The translations under genes and the position numbers were made by a program. Below the pieces are notes generated by a model, which was given only the letters and a program-made list of their open reading frames with translations, did not search any database and was not told the DNA's origin. From NCBI GenBank assembly GCA_900088475.1, contig FLMG01003897.1, positions 1-33,367 on the forward strand: a DNA stretch of 33,367 nt, read 5' to 3'. The stretch is from Hyphochytrium catenoides. Lineage: Eukaryota; Sar; Hyphochytriomycetes; Hyphochytriales; Hyphochytriaceae. How positions within the stretch are numbered: position 1 is the stretch's first letter; the number at the start of each line of letters is the position of its first letter. Of this stretch, positions 22,701-32,394 are shown piece by piece.

Positions 22701-22974
22701 GGTGGAAGCGGGCTTCGAACTATTTGCAGGAGGTCATCTCCTCACTGTCTTCTCGGCGACCAACTACTGTGCGAAGTTCAGCAACGACGGAGCAATCCTC
22801 CTGGTTACTGATGATTTAGAGGTCGTGCCAAAGATAATTAAAGCCAAGCCAGTTCAGGTAGTGCAAGACTGCTGGCAGCCACCGCTCCTGCCTCCTACCC
22901 CTCCCCGGCCACGGGCTCTGGGTTATGAAGCTCCCCAAGGTGCAAGGTTAAGGCTTAGCTTTCAAGAGGCGTGA
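19789..22974 (+). CDS. EF-hand-containing PPP Ser/Thr phosphatase, PPKL-like catalytic domain
   Basis: Firm exons are 20292-20580, 20923-22223, 22429-22507 and 22619-22974; likely 5' exons are 19789-19848, 19893-19958 and 20080-20157, giving about 742 residues. Residues 150-161 are a degenerate EF loop (DRHQRGQLDATD) and 199-210 a canonical one (DTNQDGKIDFGE). The catalytic domain (about 430-700) has all PPP metal/phosphate motifs: GDIHGQ at 450, GDYVDRG at 485, RGNHED at 516, HGGIGR at 571, then RAHE and FSATNYC. HGGIGR, LLWSDPTESD and NARGAG resemble Kelch-type PPKL/BSU1 phosphatases rather than PPEF/RdgC, and here EF-hands sit N-terminal with no Kelch repeats. This resembles the EFPP type described in apicomplexans. 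Calcium control of dephosphorylation is inferred. The first three exons are tentative; exon 2 ends in a CT repeat. Confidence 0.9.
19936..19980 (+). repeat. CT-rich microsatellite
   Basis: A run of CTCTCT with a few interruptions, then GCTCGCTCGCTCTCTC. It spans the end of the tentative exon 2 of the phosphatase and the start of its intron, which makes that exon end hard to place. Confidence 0.6.
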
Positions 22975-23324
22975 CCGGGATAGAACAGGTTCAGGGCTTT
23001 TGAATATGACATATTGGTGGCGAAGTTTGAGAAGTCCAACTGGTACCTCTCTCTGCAAACTGATACGCTGAGTGCCTCATAGGATGCGTAACAACGCATT
23101 CTCTCCGCCAATGTGGCTCCTAAGGTGATGTTACGGATTTCACTCATTTCCAGGGCTGACCCGGCAAACGGGAAAATCGGAAGGCATCCATGGTCAAATC
23201 TGTCCAACTAGTAACAAAACATAATGCAAAATTATAGCTTTTACTTATAAGAACTGGGGTAAAAGCTGCTGGCCGTGCTCACATCTGCAGTCAGATGCCG
23301 GTTTGGGTGCAATAGATTTGGAGA
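22975..23324. other. Convergent intergenic spacer
   Basis: 350 bases between the phosphatase stop and the DUF2817 gene stop. The minus-strand frame at 22962-23207 has no recognisable content. Nothing else seen. Confidence 0.4.
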
Positions 23325-25990
23325 CTAGAAATCGCCCATTGTGTCTAGTGCTGCCCAAAAGAGGACCTGACCCCTGTGCATGATCGAGTTCTTCCAGAAG
23401 CACGCGTCCAAGTAAAAGGCATCCAATAGACCCTTGGAGACCTCCTCACGTTTGTCAGGTTGGTGGTGGGCAGCAGCATTCTCTCTAACCAGATTATAGA
23501 GTACGACTGGGCCCATTTTGGTGCCTGCTCATGGAGTTAGAGCGTATCGCATAGAGAAAGTACAAAGTATATAGGCAGGTAGACAAATGAGAGGAGGAAA
23601 GATTTGACAGCCAGTTAGGGAAGACGGGGTGGGGAGGGTCAAAGAAAGAGAGAGGATGCAGTAAGAGAGGAGGCAGAGCGAAACAAGAGTGAAGGCCAAA
23701 GGAATTTAAAGCAGTGCCCACCAAATTCTTGAGTTAGCCCGTACAGATGCACAGCGCTGGGAAAGAGAGATCGCATCCCATCCATCATAGAGCCAACGCT
23801 ATCGACATAAGCACCGGACAACGTAGAACTATGGCTACTTGCGAGTGTCTGGACAATTGCGTATCCATAGGCGATAAGGCATCAGGTAAACATAAAAGCG
23901 AGCACTGGTGGAGTTCACTCTGACACATAGCTGCATTCAATTGAGCCTGGAAACTATAGCTATTGAAGAAGAGGTAGAGAGTGCATGGTTCAGACCTCAA
24001 ATTGCGCCTCAGAAGTATTGGTGCCTGTGAGAATCTGGCGCCAGTAGTCCAGATGGTTGTCCTCAATGATTAGTGTATCTACCCCTGCAGGTCCCAGCCC
24101 TGTGTGGACGTCAATCATTATCACCTACGCAAAGACGAAGAGAGAGGACCAGCAGTAGGATTTGTGTTAGGCTGATAAATGCTAGTTGCTGAAGTGGTAG
24201 CCCCAATTATCCTTTACTTTCTTCATCTTCGATAAGTCCAGACGAGTTGTCAAGAAGTCTTGCAGGATACGAAGAGAGGGCTGTAGCTGTGTTCCCCCAT
24301 AAAACAATCCCTCTGGATATTTGTACTGCCCTTCAATCACAGCTTTCTTGATGCCGCTCAATCCATACTTCAGGAGCTTCATCACTGAGGTGGAAGAGTG
24401 CAGGCACGATCGCGACGTTGCATGGGTTACAAAAAGCACAGAGCAAGAGTTCTAAGAGCCGGCGGGACGGTCGAGGGGTACATAGAGGCTGCTCGCAGGA
24501 CATTGTGATGGCGATAGATCTCATACAATGTCGATGTTGAGGGAGATTGAGAGAGACTCACGTGATTTGACCATATAGCGAGCACTGGTAGCGGATGGTA
24601 TAAAGCTAGGGTTAACCAACTCAGAGAGCTCTTCCTAGTGGCCAAGTAGGACCGATTTGACATGTGACCGCCAGAAGGTAGACAGGGCATAAGTCAAAGG
24701 AGGTGGAATGGTTAGGAGAAGGACCACTTTTGGTGCCGACGCTTGGAAGAAACAAACATACTTACATAGACTGAAGTGTTCCGCCCCTTTACTTTCTCAA
24801 AGGTCTCAGGCTCAAGAAAATTCCTGCACGTCGGAATTTTAGCAAGTCAGGACTACCTTCCGTGGAAACAATGAAGACAGCTCCGGTACATTTCTAGGGT
24901 ACTTATGGCACGGAACAAGCTGAGGCACATGGGAAGGGAGAGACTTGCTACTATAGAAGAGCAGCTGATGTCAAAAAAGTCAATAGTAGCTCTACGTGCC
25001 GCTCTTCTCCCCAATACCTGTTGAGATCAACGTTGTTCTCGTTGGTCCTTCGGTAATACTTCATGCCATAGGGGTTTACGGCATGAACGAGTATGACTGT
25101 GGGCTGCCCTTTCGTCTTTTTCTTTTCCTTTCTATCTCTATAGTCCGCTAATACGGCGGTCTGGACGGCACTCCCAGCGTAGCCTTCCACGCCGTGTGTC
25201 CCGCTGAGATGTATCAAGGCCTCATCCTTTTTCCCCTTGATCACCGCAAAGTCAATGAACAGGTCAGACCCGTCCGAGAGCGGAATCGATGTGATCTCCG
25301 CAGCTGCCGAAGTGGCAAGAGTCAGAGTCTGCGTAATGAATAGAAACTATATCATGATAGGATGGTGAAGATTTGTTCACAAGTTAGCAAGAGACGACTT
25401 CAAGGATGAGGTAATTAAGATCCGGAGCGAGAGACGCGCCAGATGGCTACGAAGTAGCAGCCACAGAGCAAGAAGACCTAGCTTACAGGCAGATGCTGCG
25501 GCGTACAAGAAGTTCTCTCTTGCTTTGTTATAGTCCGAGACAAAGTATCTTTGTGCCTGGGGTAAAGAGTGACAAATTGCAGGAATTGGTAGTAAGCATT
25601 ATCTTGTCTGGGTGATCACACCAGCTATGCCATTGCTCTTGCCACGAAATCCAATGATGGGGTGTGTCTCTCTGCAGGCGATACGTAGACTCTCTTGCTA
25701 CAAATGCCAGTTTCAACATCATTGCCACCTCTGCCAGATGCCGTGCCCTACAACTTTAGTTAACCTTCTCAACTGCTTACCTTCTCGGAGCATTCCTGAT
25801 CGTTGTTCCCATACTTCACGGCGTATGAGATGCCAAAGCTGAAAAGACTCAAAAGAAGTAGAGTGCGAACTGGCACCTTTGAACTCTCAGGGTTCCTCTC
25901 TTTGGAAGGGGATGAAGCTGAAGACCTTCTTACTTCTGTCCTCACCTCCGTCTTAGTGACGACTCTCGTCGTCTTCCTTCGCTCCACCAT
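23325..25990 (-). CDS. Membrane-anchored DUF2817 (M14-like) zinc peptidase
   Basis: Nine exons (top to bottom): 25990-25781, 25556-25487, 25303-25018, 24823-24766, 24634-24562, 24384-24218, 24124-23996, 23848-23722, 23524-23325, giving 439 residues in matched phase. The DUF2817 family resembles M14 carboxypeptidases. Visible here: SGTHGVEGYAGSA with H130 and E133 as likely zinc ligands, NPYGMKYYRRTNENNVDLNRNFLEP, DVHTGLGPAG with H295 as third ligand, and LTQEFGT with E372 as the likely catalytic glutamate. Before the domain are a basic N-terminus and one hydrophobic span at 43-58, so it is probably a type II membrane protein with the enzyme outside the cytosol. Most DUF2817 proteins I know are soluble. 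The substrate is unknown. The exon 8 acceptor is the least certain; a longer N-terminus is possible (see 26053-26413). Confidence 0.87.
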
Positions 25991-26052
25991 GTTAGAGATC
26001 TTATGTCTAGTCGTGTGTCCTTACACCTGACTCTTAGGGCAACTACTATCAC

Positions 26053-26413
26053 CGCGCCTTGCTGAATAAGTAAAAGCTCCTTCAAAGATCTTCGCCAGTC
26101 GGCGGCATGTTCGTCATCATAACGGGTCAAAATCTGGGGATTGCGCTGCAGTGGTGCTAAGATCTCTGGATCTTCCTTGTTACTGTACAAGTTTGCACTT
26201 TTCAGAACTTCAGAAGGCCTTTTCCTTTCTCATCCTCAAAGAAGATCTTGATGAGGGACAAAAGCCAGGTAACGTACTGTTGAAGTACAGCGTACAAACA
26301 TCATCGCTAGTGTCCTGGAGGAGGGCTGGACTATCCTGGGGAAGCTCTGAAGAGGCGACCAAGGATGGGGATTCTGATTGATGAGCTCTGATCTTCACCG
26401 TCACGGCTCTCAT
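26053..26413 (-). CDS. Possible upstream exons of the DUF2817 gene, or a separate small gene
   Basis: Two coding-looking pieces on the minus strand. The first starts with ATG at 26413 and runs to a strong donor (gtacgt) after an exon ending CTLYFN. The second, 26171-26053, reads NPEILAPLQRNPQILTRYDD and continues to LIQQGA before gtgata. Phases can be joined: phase 1 between them, then phase 0 into ATCTCTAACATG just before the DUF2817 start. If real, they add about 90 residues of cytosolic tail. The acceptors (aggaag, acataag) are weak. Confidence 0.4.
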
Positions 26414-26630
26414 CTCTCATCTTTCAGAGGTGAGGCTCTCATCAGTCGCCGTCTGCTTCACTCGTTGATATAATAAGATCCTTCAGCCAGCAGACGAGCA
26501 CCAACAGTGCCACTGCATCACTCATTAGTGACTCCAAGTGAGCTTTGCTTCCATAGGAAGCCCTAGCGTCATCGCAGGTTCCGTGACTCTAAGCTAGAGG
26601 GACTGCCACCGAAGAGAGGCATCTTTCAGC
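26414..26630. promoter_or_regulatory. Divergent intergenic region
   Basis: About 220 bases between the possible 5' exons on the minus strand and the nardilysin start. The promoters of both genes should lie here. No motif I can name. Confidence 0.35.
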
Positions 26631-29600
26631 ATGGAGACACGCAACGCTACTACCGGGATTGTCTCTCTCGATCAGACGAAGTCCCCTAATGATAAGAGAA
26701 AATACAGGCTTTTCGAACTTCCGAATGGTATTAAGGTATGTTAGAACTATACAAGCTCGCGGCAGCTTCTAATAGTTGTGCAGGCGCTCGTGATACAAGA
26801 TGTCAATATGCCTGAGCCGCAAGGCGAGTTCCAACGCCAACGAGATCGGAAACACTCCGTAAGCTTGTAACTTTGCCTAGTCCCATAATTTCCTAGATCC
26901 TGATGTGTGCGTTAGACGGAAATAATGGACGAAGTGGAAGAAGATGATCTGGACGAAGAGGATGAAGGCGAGGATGATGATGCTGACGAGGAGGGATACG
27001 AGGAGGAAGACGAGGAAGAAGGCAGCGAGGACGAGCTGGAAGGCCACAAGCCGCAAAGTAAAGCAAACGGAGGGGTAAAGAAGGCTGCTGCGGCACTCTC
27101 CGTCGGTGTCGGGAGCTTTGCAGACCCAGACGACGCACCAGGGCTGGCCCATTTTTTGGAGCACATGCTCTTTATGGGTGCGATATATGTCTCAAAGTTC
27201 ACGTGACTTCTATCTTGCTCGCTCCTCAGAAAAGGTCTCCCCGTCTGTCTTTCTCTCATCACAAAATTGTATACTACCCGCTCCCTCTTCATAGCTAAGT
27301 CCTTTGGTTCTAACAGCTCGGTGACACCGAGAGTCCTTGTCGACGCTACTTGCCGCGTTTAACGCGTATCGTTTGAACTTCTCCAGGTAGCGAGAAATAT
27401 CCAGACGAGAATGAATATGAAGCCTATCTGACCAGCCATGGAGGCTTCAGCAACGCGAGCACAGAGTGCGAGTGGACCTGCTACTACTTTGATGTCAGAC
27501 CCGAGTATTTAAAAGAGGCTTTGGATATGTTTGCACAATTCTTCATCGCGCCGCTAATCAAGCCTGAAGCGCTAGAAAGAGAGATGCGGTCCGTTGACTC
27601 GGAGTTCCACCGCTCTATGCAGAGTGACCACTGCAGACTACAGGTTGGCAGTCTCTCACAGCCCTAATGGGCTTTCACTACCTTATTTTAGCCTCACACT
27701 CTGACATTGTCTACTTGACAGTTGTCTAGATCTTGGCTACCCTGAGAGCTCTTGATGTCTAGCCATAACAGACTCTACGTGGTGAATTGACACTCACTTC
27801 TCTCTCTTATGGTGCCACCTAGGAAGTGCTTAAACACACATCAAAGAAGTCCCATCCTTACCGTAAGTTTGGCTGGGGTAACATGCACAGTCTCTTGGAG
27901 ATACCGAAAATGAAAGGGAAAGACATCCACAAGCTGGTCTGGCAGTTCTATCGAAAGTATTATAGCAGCAACATCATGAAGCTCGTCGTGATTGGCCAGG
28001 ATGACTTGGATACCCTGGAAGCTTGGGTTCGCGAAAGTTTTAGCCCCGTTCCGAACACGAAAAGAACAGTCGAGTCGTACGAACTCTGTGGGCTGCCCTT
28101 CGATACCTCTGCCCTGCGTCGTCTTTACAAAGTCATCCCAGTCAAAGACGTTGATGCTCTGGTACGCTCCTCCTTGCCGCGTGGCTGGCCCAGAGCTTTT
28201 GAAGTCTTACTACACTCTACCCTCCGCTTACGCTTCCCTTCGTAGCTGGGTTCTCCTTTTATCCTTCCACATACTCACGGCATCGTTCATGTAACCCCCA
28301 TGTCGATCTCTAATCCTAATCTCAAATCGGCTCCAAGGTGCTTTCTTGGCAAATGCCCCCTTTGCTTCGATATTACCGGCAGAAACCAGCAGACTATGTT
28401 GCGCATCTTATTGGGCACGAAGGTCCAGGAAGCATCTTATCTGAGGTAACTCAATAGCCTTGTGTACTTTTTGTGCTGTCATGATTCTTCTTCTCTCTGT
28501 GAACTTTTGTTAGTGAGTTCTCATGCAGCTATCTAAATATGAGTATAAGTCCCGAAGATAATGCTGGGGGGTTGTGAGGTCGTGGTTTGGGCTTACTTGC
28601 AATGACTTTCCTCTCTTTCCCCCTCCAGTTAAAAGCGCAGGGCTGGGCGACAGCCATTCATGCGGGAGTAAGCTTTGAAGGCTACGAGTTTAATAGCGCC
28701 TGCAGTCTCTTTAAGGTTGAGGTTACACTTACCAGGAAGGGTGTCAGGCAATGGGAAGAAGTTGTCAAGCTTGTGTTTCAATTCATCAGAATGATAAATG
28801 AAGCTTCCATGAACAGCAGTGAAGGTCGGAATCTTTTATCTGTTGCTTTTGAGCAGTCCTATCAGTGTAGTGCACGATCTCTATTCTGCCCTCTTTGCCT
28901 CTTCTGTCTCTGACGGTGCCTTCTCTCATGCAGAGGGAGGACCCCCGTCTTGGGTGTTCGAAGAGTTAAAAGCAATAGAAGACATGCGATTCAGATTCAA
29001 GGAGGATGAGGAGCCTTCTACCTATGCAGAAAAGCTGGCCATCCAAATGCAGGTAGGTGACCTCGGCCAATTTGCATTGCGATAGCTGAACTCTCTGCCG
29101 CCATTATCTTGCTCCTCACCGGCCGTGCAATTATAGGATGTCTACGTCGTTGAGGACTGTGACTTGCTGCGCTACGACAGCTATCAAGGCTCCTTTGAAC
29201 CGCACCTGGTGGCCTCAATTCTCGCTAACCTCACGCCGGACCACATGCGGATGGAGCTGCTCTCCAAGAGCCTAGATGTGGAACAAGAGGCAGAGGTATA
29301 AAGTAGTTCTTGTTAGAACTGGTCTTTTTCTTGTCCTTTCAAATAACTGCTTGGCTTGGACTCCCGTGGGGCCAAGTGAGGCTGGAGCCTAACCACCCGT
29401 CCGCGGCGCGGAAACTCTTAGGCCTTTGTTTCTAACTTAGCCGTCTTGCACCGTCTTTTCACGGCTGTCGCTCACGTTCTGCACTTCCGGGCAACAGTGG
29501 CAGGTCGAGTCATGGTTTGGGACAAAATATGCAGCTGTCCCTCTGTCGGAATCCACTCTAGTAAAGTGGTCCCAAGCTCCTCCCCATCCTGCTCTAGCTT

Positions 29601-32247
29601 TCCCGAAGCCGAATGAGTTCATTCCAAGGGATTTCACCCTTCGCTGTGACCGAGACAAGAATCACGAGAAGGACAATGGAGGAATATTCCAAGGGCCTAA
29701 ACTGGTGGCAGAGGGTAGAACCTTCAAGCTCTGGTATAAGCTTGATACTACCTTCAAGACGCCGAGGTATTGTCCTTACCAGAAGCTCATCCTTGATGTT
29801 CCTCTGACTTGCCTCCCGAGTGTCTACTTACCTTTGGCACCTAGTCCGCGTTGTTGAAGCTTCTACAACGTAGCCCTACTAACCCAAACCACCATTGTAC
29901 CCTTGCACTTCTGTCTCTCAATCACCGCATGTAGACTATACGCCAACTTTGCAATCGTGACGCCGCTATCATCGTCTTCCGCGAAGAGCCGTGTTCTGAT
30001 GGAACTTTTCTGCAAGTACGTGGAGGACTCATTGAATGAGTTCGCATATTTGGCGGAAGTGGCTGAGTTAGAGTACTCCCTGCGAGTCACAGAAAGAGGT
30101 TTGCTGCTAAGATTTGGGGGCTTCAACGACAAACTGCCCGTGCTAGCCAAAGCAGTACTCTCTTCTCTATCGTCTCTGTCTGCATCTCCTTCTTCATCGA
30201 TGCAGTTAGAGGAATCTCGCTTCCAGTACGTCAGAGAGGAGCTTCAGCGGGAGTACGAAAACGCACTTTTGAAGCCAATCAAGCACTCGGCCTATTGTCG
30301 GCTGCACATTCTAAGGCAATCTGCAATTGAGTTGCGTGATAAGATGAGCGCACTTGCTATTATTGACTTTGTCGCTTTCTCAAAGTTTCTCAGGTAAGTT
30401 ATGACTAGGTTACTGGATCAGCAATGAGACGGGATAAGAGGGAGCAAGATGATGATCTTTTATAACCTTACTTCCCAGAAGGCCTCTTGAGATTAGAGAT
30501 GGGCAGAAGTGAGTCTTACACATGACCTAACCGATCTGGCTCCCACTTCTTGTCACTGTATTGCTAGCGGTGGGGCATTTGACAAGGTACTAGTTGAGGG
30601 GCTAGTCCATGGAAATGCCTCCGACTCTGAGAGTCTAGTCTTGATGCAGCTGGTGGACTCATTTCTCAACCTAAAGACCTCAAACTTTAGTCTCGAGGAC
30701 TATCCTCAGGTGAGCTGTAGCTTCTCATGTGTTCTCATCGTGAACATCATTGCTGCCTTTCAATTAGATGTCCTATACCTATGCACATAACTTGTTGGTC
30801 TCATCAACCGCTTCACCCACGACCAGGACCGGTGTATCAAATTGCCGCCGAGATCAAATTTCGTTAAGATGGAGCCTAGTCAGAATCCAGATGAGACCAA
30901 TAGCGTGGCTGAGATCTACTTGCAGATAGGAAGAGGCAACGAAAACTCGAGCCCATCAATAGCGAGACATCAGCGGACAGCTCCTGGGGAAGAAACGGAT
31001 GATGAGTTGCAGGAAAGAGTTTATGCCGAGCTTTTGGAGGCGATCATGGCTGAGCCTTTCTATGACACTCTGAGAACCAAGGAGCAGCTTGGATATTTCG
31101 TAGACTGTGGCATGAGAGTCACATGCGGGGTAGTTGGCTACTGTCTGCGCGTACAGGTGGGCCCTGTATCCCTCGCCTACTCTCCAAAGAGTAGTTGATT
31201 CTTTGTAAACCTCTGAATACGCCGCTCTTCGGAAAATTCCAGGCATTGGTAGTGGCGGCTTTTGTCTCTCATTCGTATAGCGTACTCTCTATCTCCCAAT
31301 GAAAAGTATACTGACCTAGCCACTTTACAATTTTCCATGACCTGCAGAGCGCCGATTATACCGCTGAGACATTGGACCAGCGGATAGAATCCTTTATAAG
31401 AGACTTTCGAGCAGTACTGCAGGTAGCCCTCCTCCTTTCTGATAGGAGAACAAGTTTATAGAATATAGTAGGAAGAGGGAGGACAAAGCCGCCGGCCACT
31501 TCTCGCTTTGTCAACGTCTAATGCTTCGCCTTATCTGCCTCTAACTGAAGGGCCTGACAGAAGAGAAGTTCAAGGACCATGTGGTTGCTCTTATAGAGAA
31601 CAAACTGGAGAGAGACAATTCGCTGTCTGAGGAGTTTGACAGACTCTGGTGAGGCAAAGAAGATCCGTCAATAACGGTGTATCAGGGAAGAGAATAGCTA
31701 GATATTGGCTAGTTCATAGGTATAGGATCCGGACGTTTCATAGAAATAGCCTCGAACACAAGGACAAGCGCCGTGTTTCGCCAAGTATCTGTATGGTGTG
31801 GGCTAGGAGTTGCACGGCATAGGTAACTGACACTGTCTTGAATCAGGCATGAGATTGCTGTGCGGAGGTATTCTTTTGATGTCAAGAGCAGGGAAGCAGC
31901 AGTACTGAGAACCGCAACAAAGGGAGAGCTAGTAAATCGATATGATCGGTAAGATATTGCGCTTTGGATGGTCCCCACTTCCTCTCGCTTCTTTGCTTTT
32001 CCCCGACTACCATTGACTGGATCATCTCTCATATCGTGTCATGTATGTCCAATCTTTGGCTAGGTGGATCCTTTCCCCAGACCGTAGGAGGCTTGCCATT
32101 CACATTCAGGGACAAGCTCAGAAGCCTAAATCTATGGACTTGGAGCAAGAAAGAGGGATGGGTCGAGACGAGACCACGGCAACTCTCGTTACTGAGCCAA
32201 TCGAGGACTTCCGAAGTAAATTTTCTCTGTACCCTCAGCTGATTTAG
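26631..32247 (+). CDS. NRDC: Nardilysin-like M16 metalloprotease with acidic domain
   Basis: Seventeen exons: 26631-26735, 26784-26858, 26916-27177, 27387-27643, 27823-28161, 28338-28445, 28629-28824, 28934-29052, 29137-29295, 29498-29766, 29935-30393, 30568-30709, 30827-31156, 31348-31422, 31551-31648, 31847-31948, 32064-32247. All phases match, giving 1092 residues (human nardilysin about 1150, insulysin 1019). It is a zinc endopeptidase of the insulysin family. The inverted zinc site HFLEH is at 139-143 and the third ligand E220 lies 81 residues on, the insulysin spacing. Residues 62-102 are a run dominated by Glu and Asp placed just before the zinc site, where nardilysins carry their acidic domain, and [10 protein letters not shown]...GLAHFLEHM matches nardilysin better than insulysin. 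The C-terminal half keeps [14 protein letters not shown]-type and [11 protein letters not shown] motifs. It probably cuts before or within basic sites, as in animals (inference). Confidence 0.93.
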
Positions 32248-32394
32248 GGCAGGAAGGCTCATATCCAGTTTTGAGCCATTGGCATCGTGACGTCACATAA
32301 CGAAAAATCAATGCGGAATCGTGTGCCTTAATTACCCATCTCTTAATTTCTGTACCAGCAGAGGTTCAACCTGGTAGATCTCTCTTTCAAAGAC
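32248..32394. other. Convergent intergenic spacer
   Basis: 147 bases between two stop codons. Holds both 3' UTRs; nothing else seen. Confidence 0.5.

Noticed and set aside
26877-27292. Minus-strand Ser/Pro/Leu-rich frames opposite nardilysin exon 3
   Set aside because: They are the reverse of the GAG/GAC repeats that encode the acidic domain.
29767-29934. Continuation of nardilysin exon 10 past TPR into an open tail
   Set aside because: It runs to a stop. The gtattg donor and catgtag acceptor join TPR to [11 protein letters not shown], matching the family.
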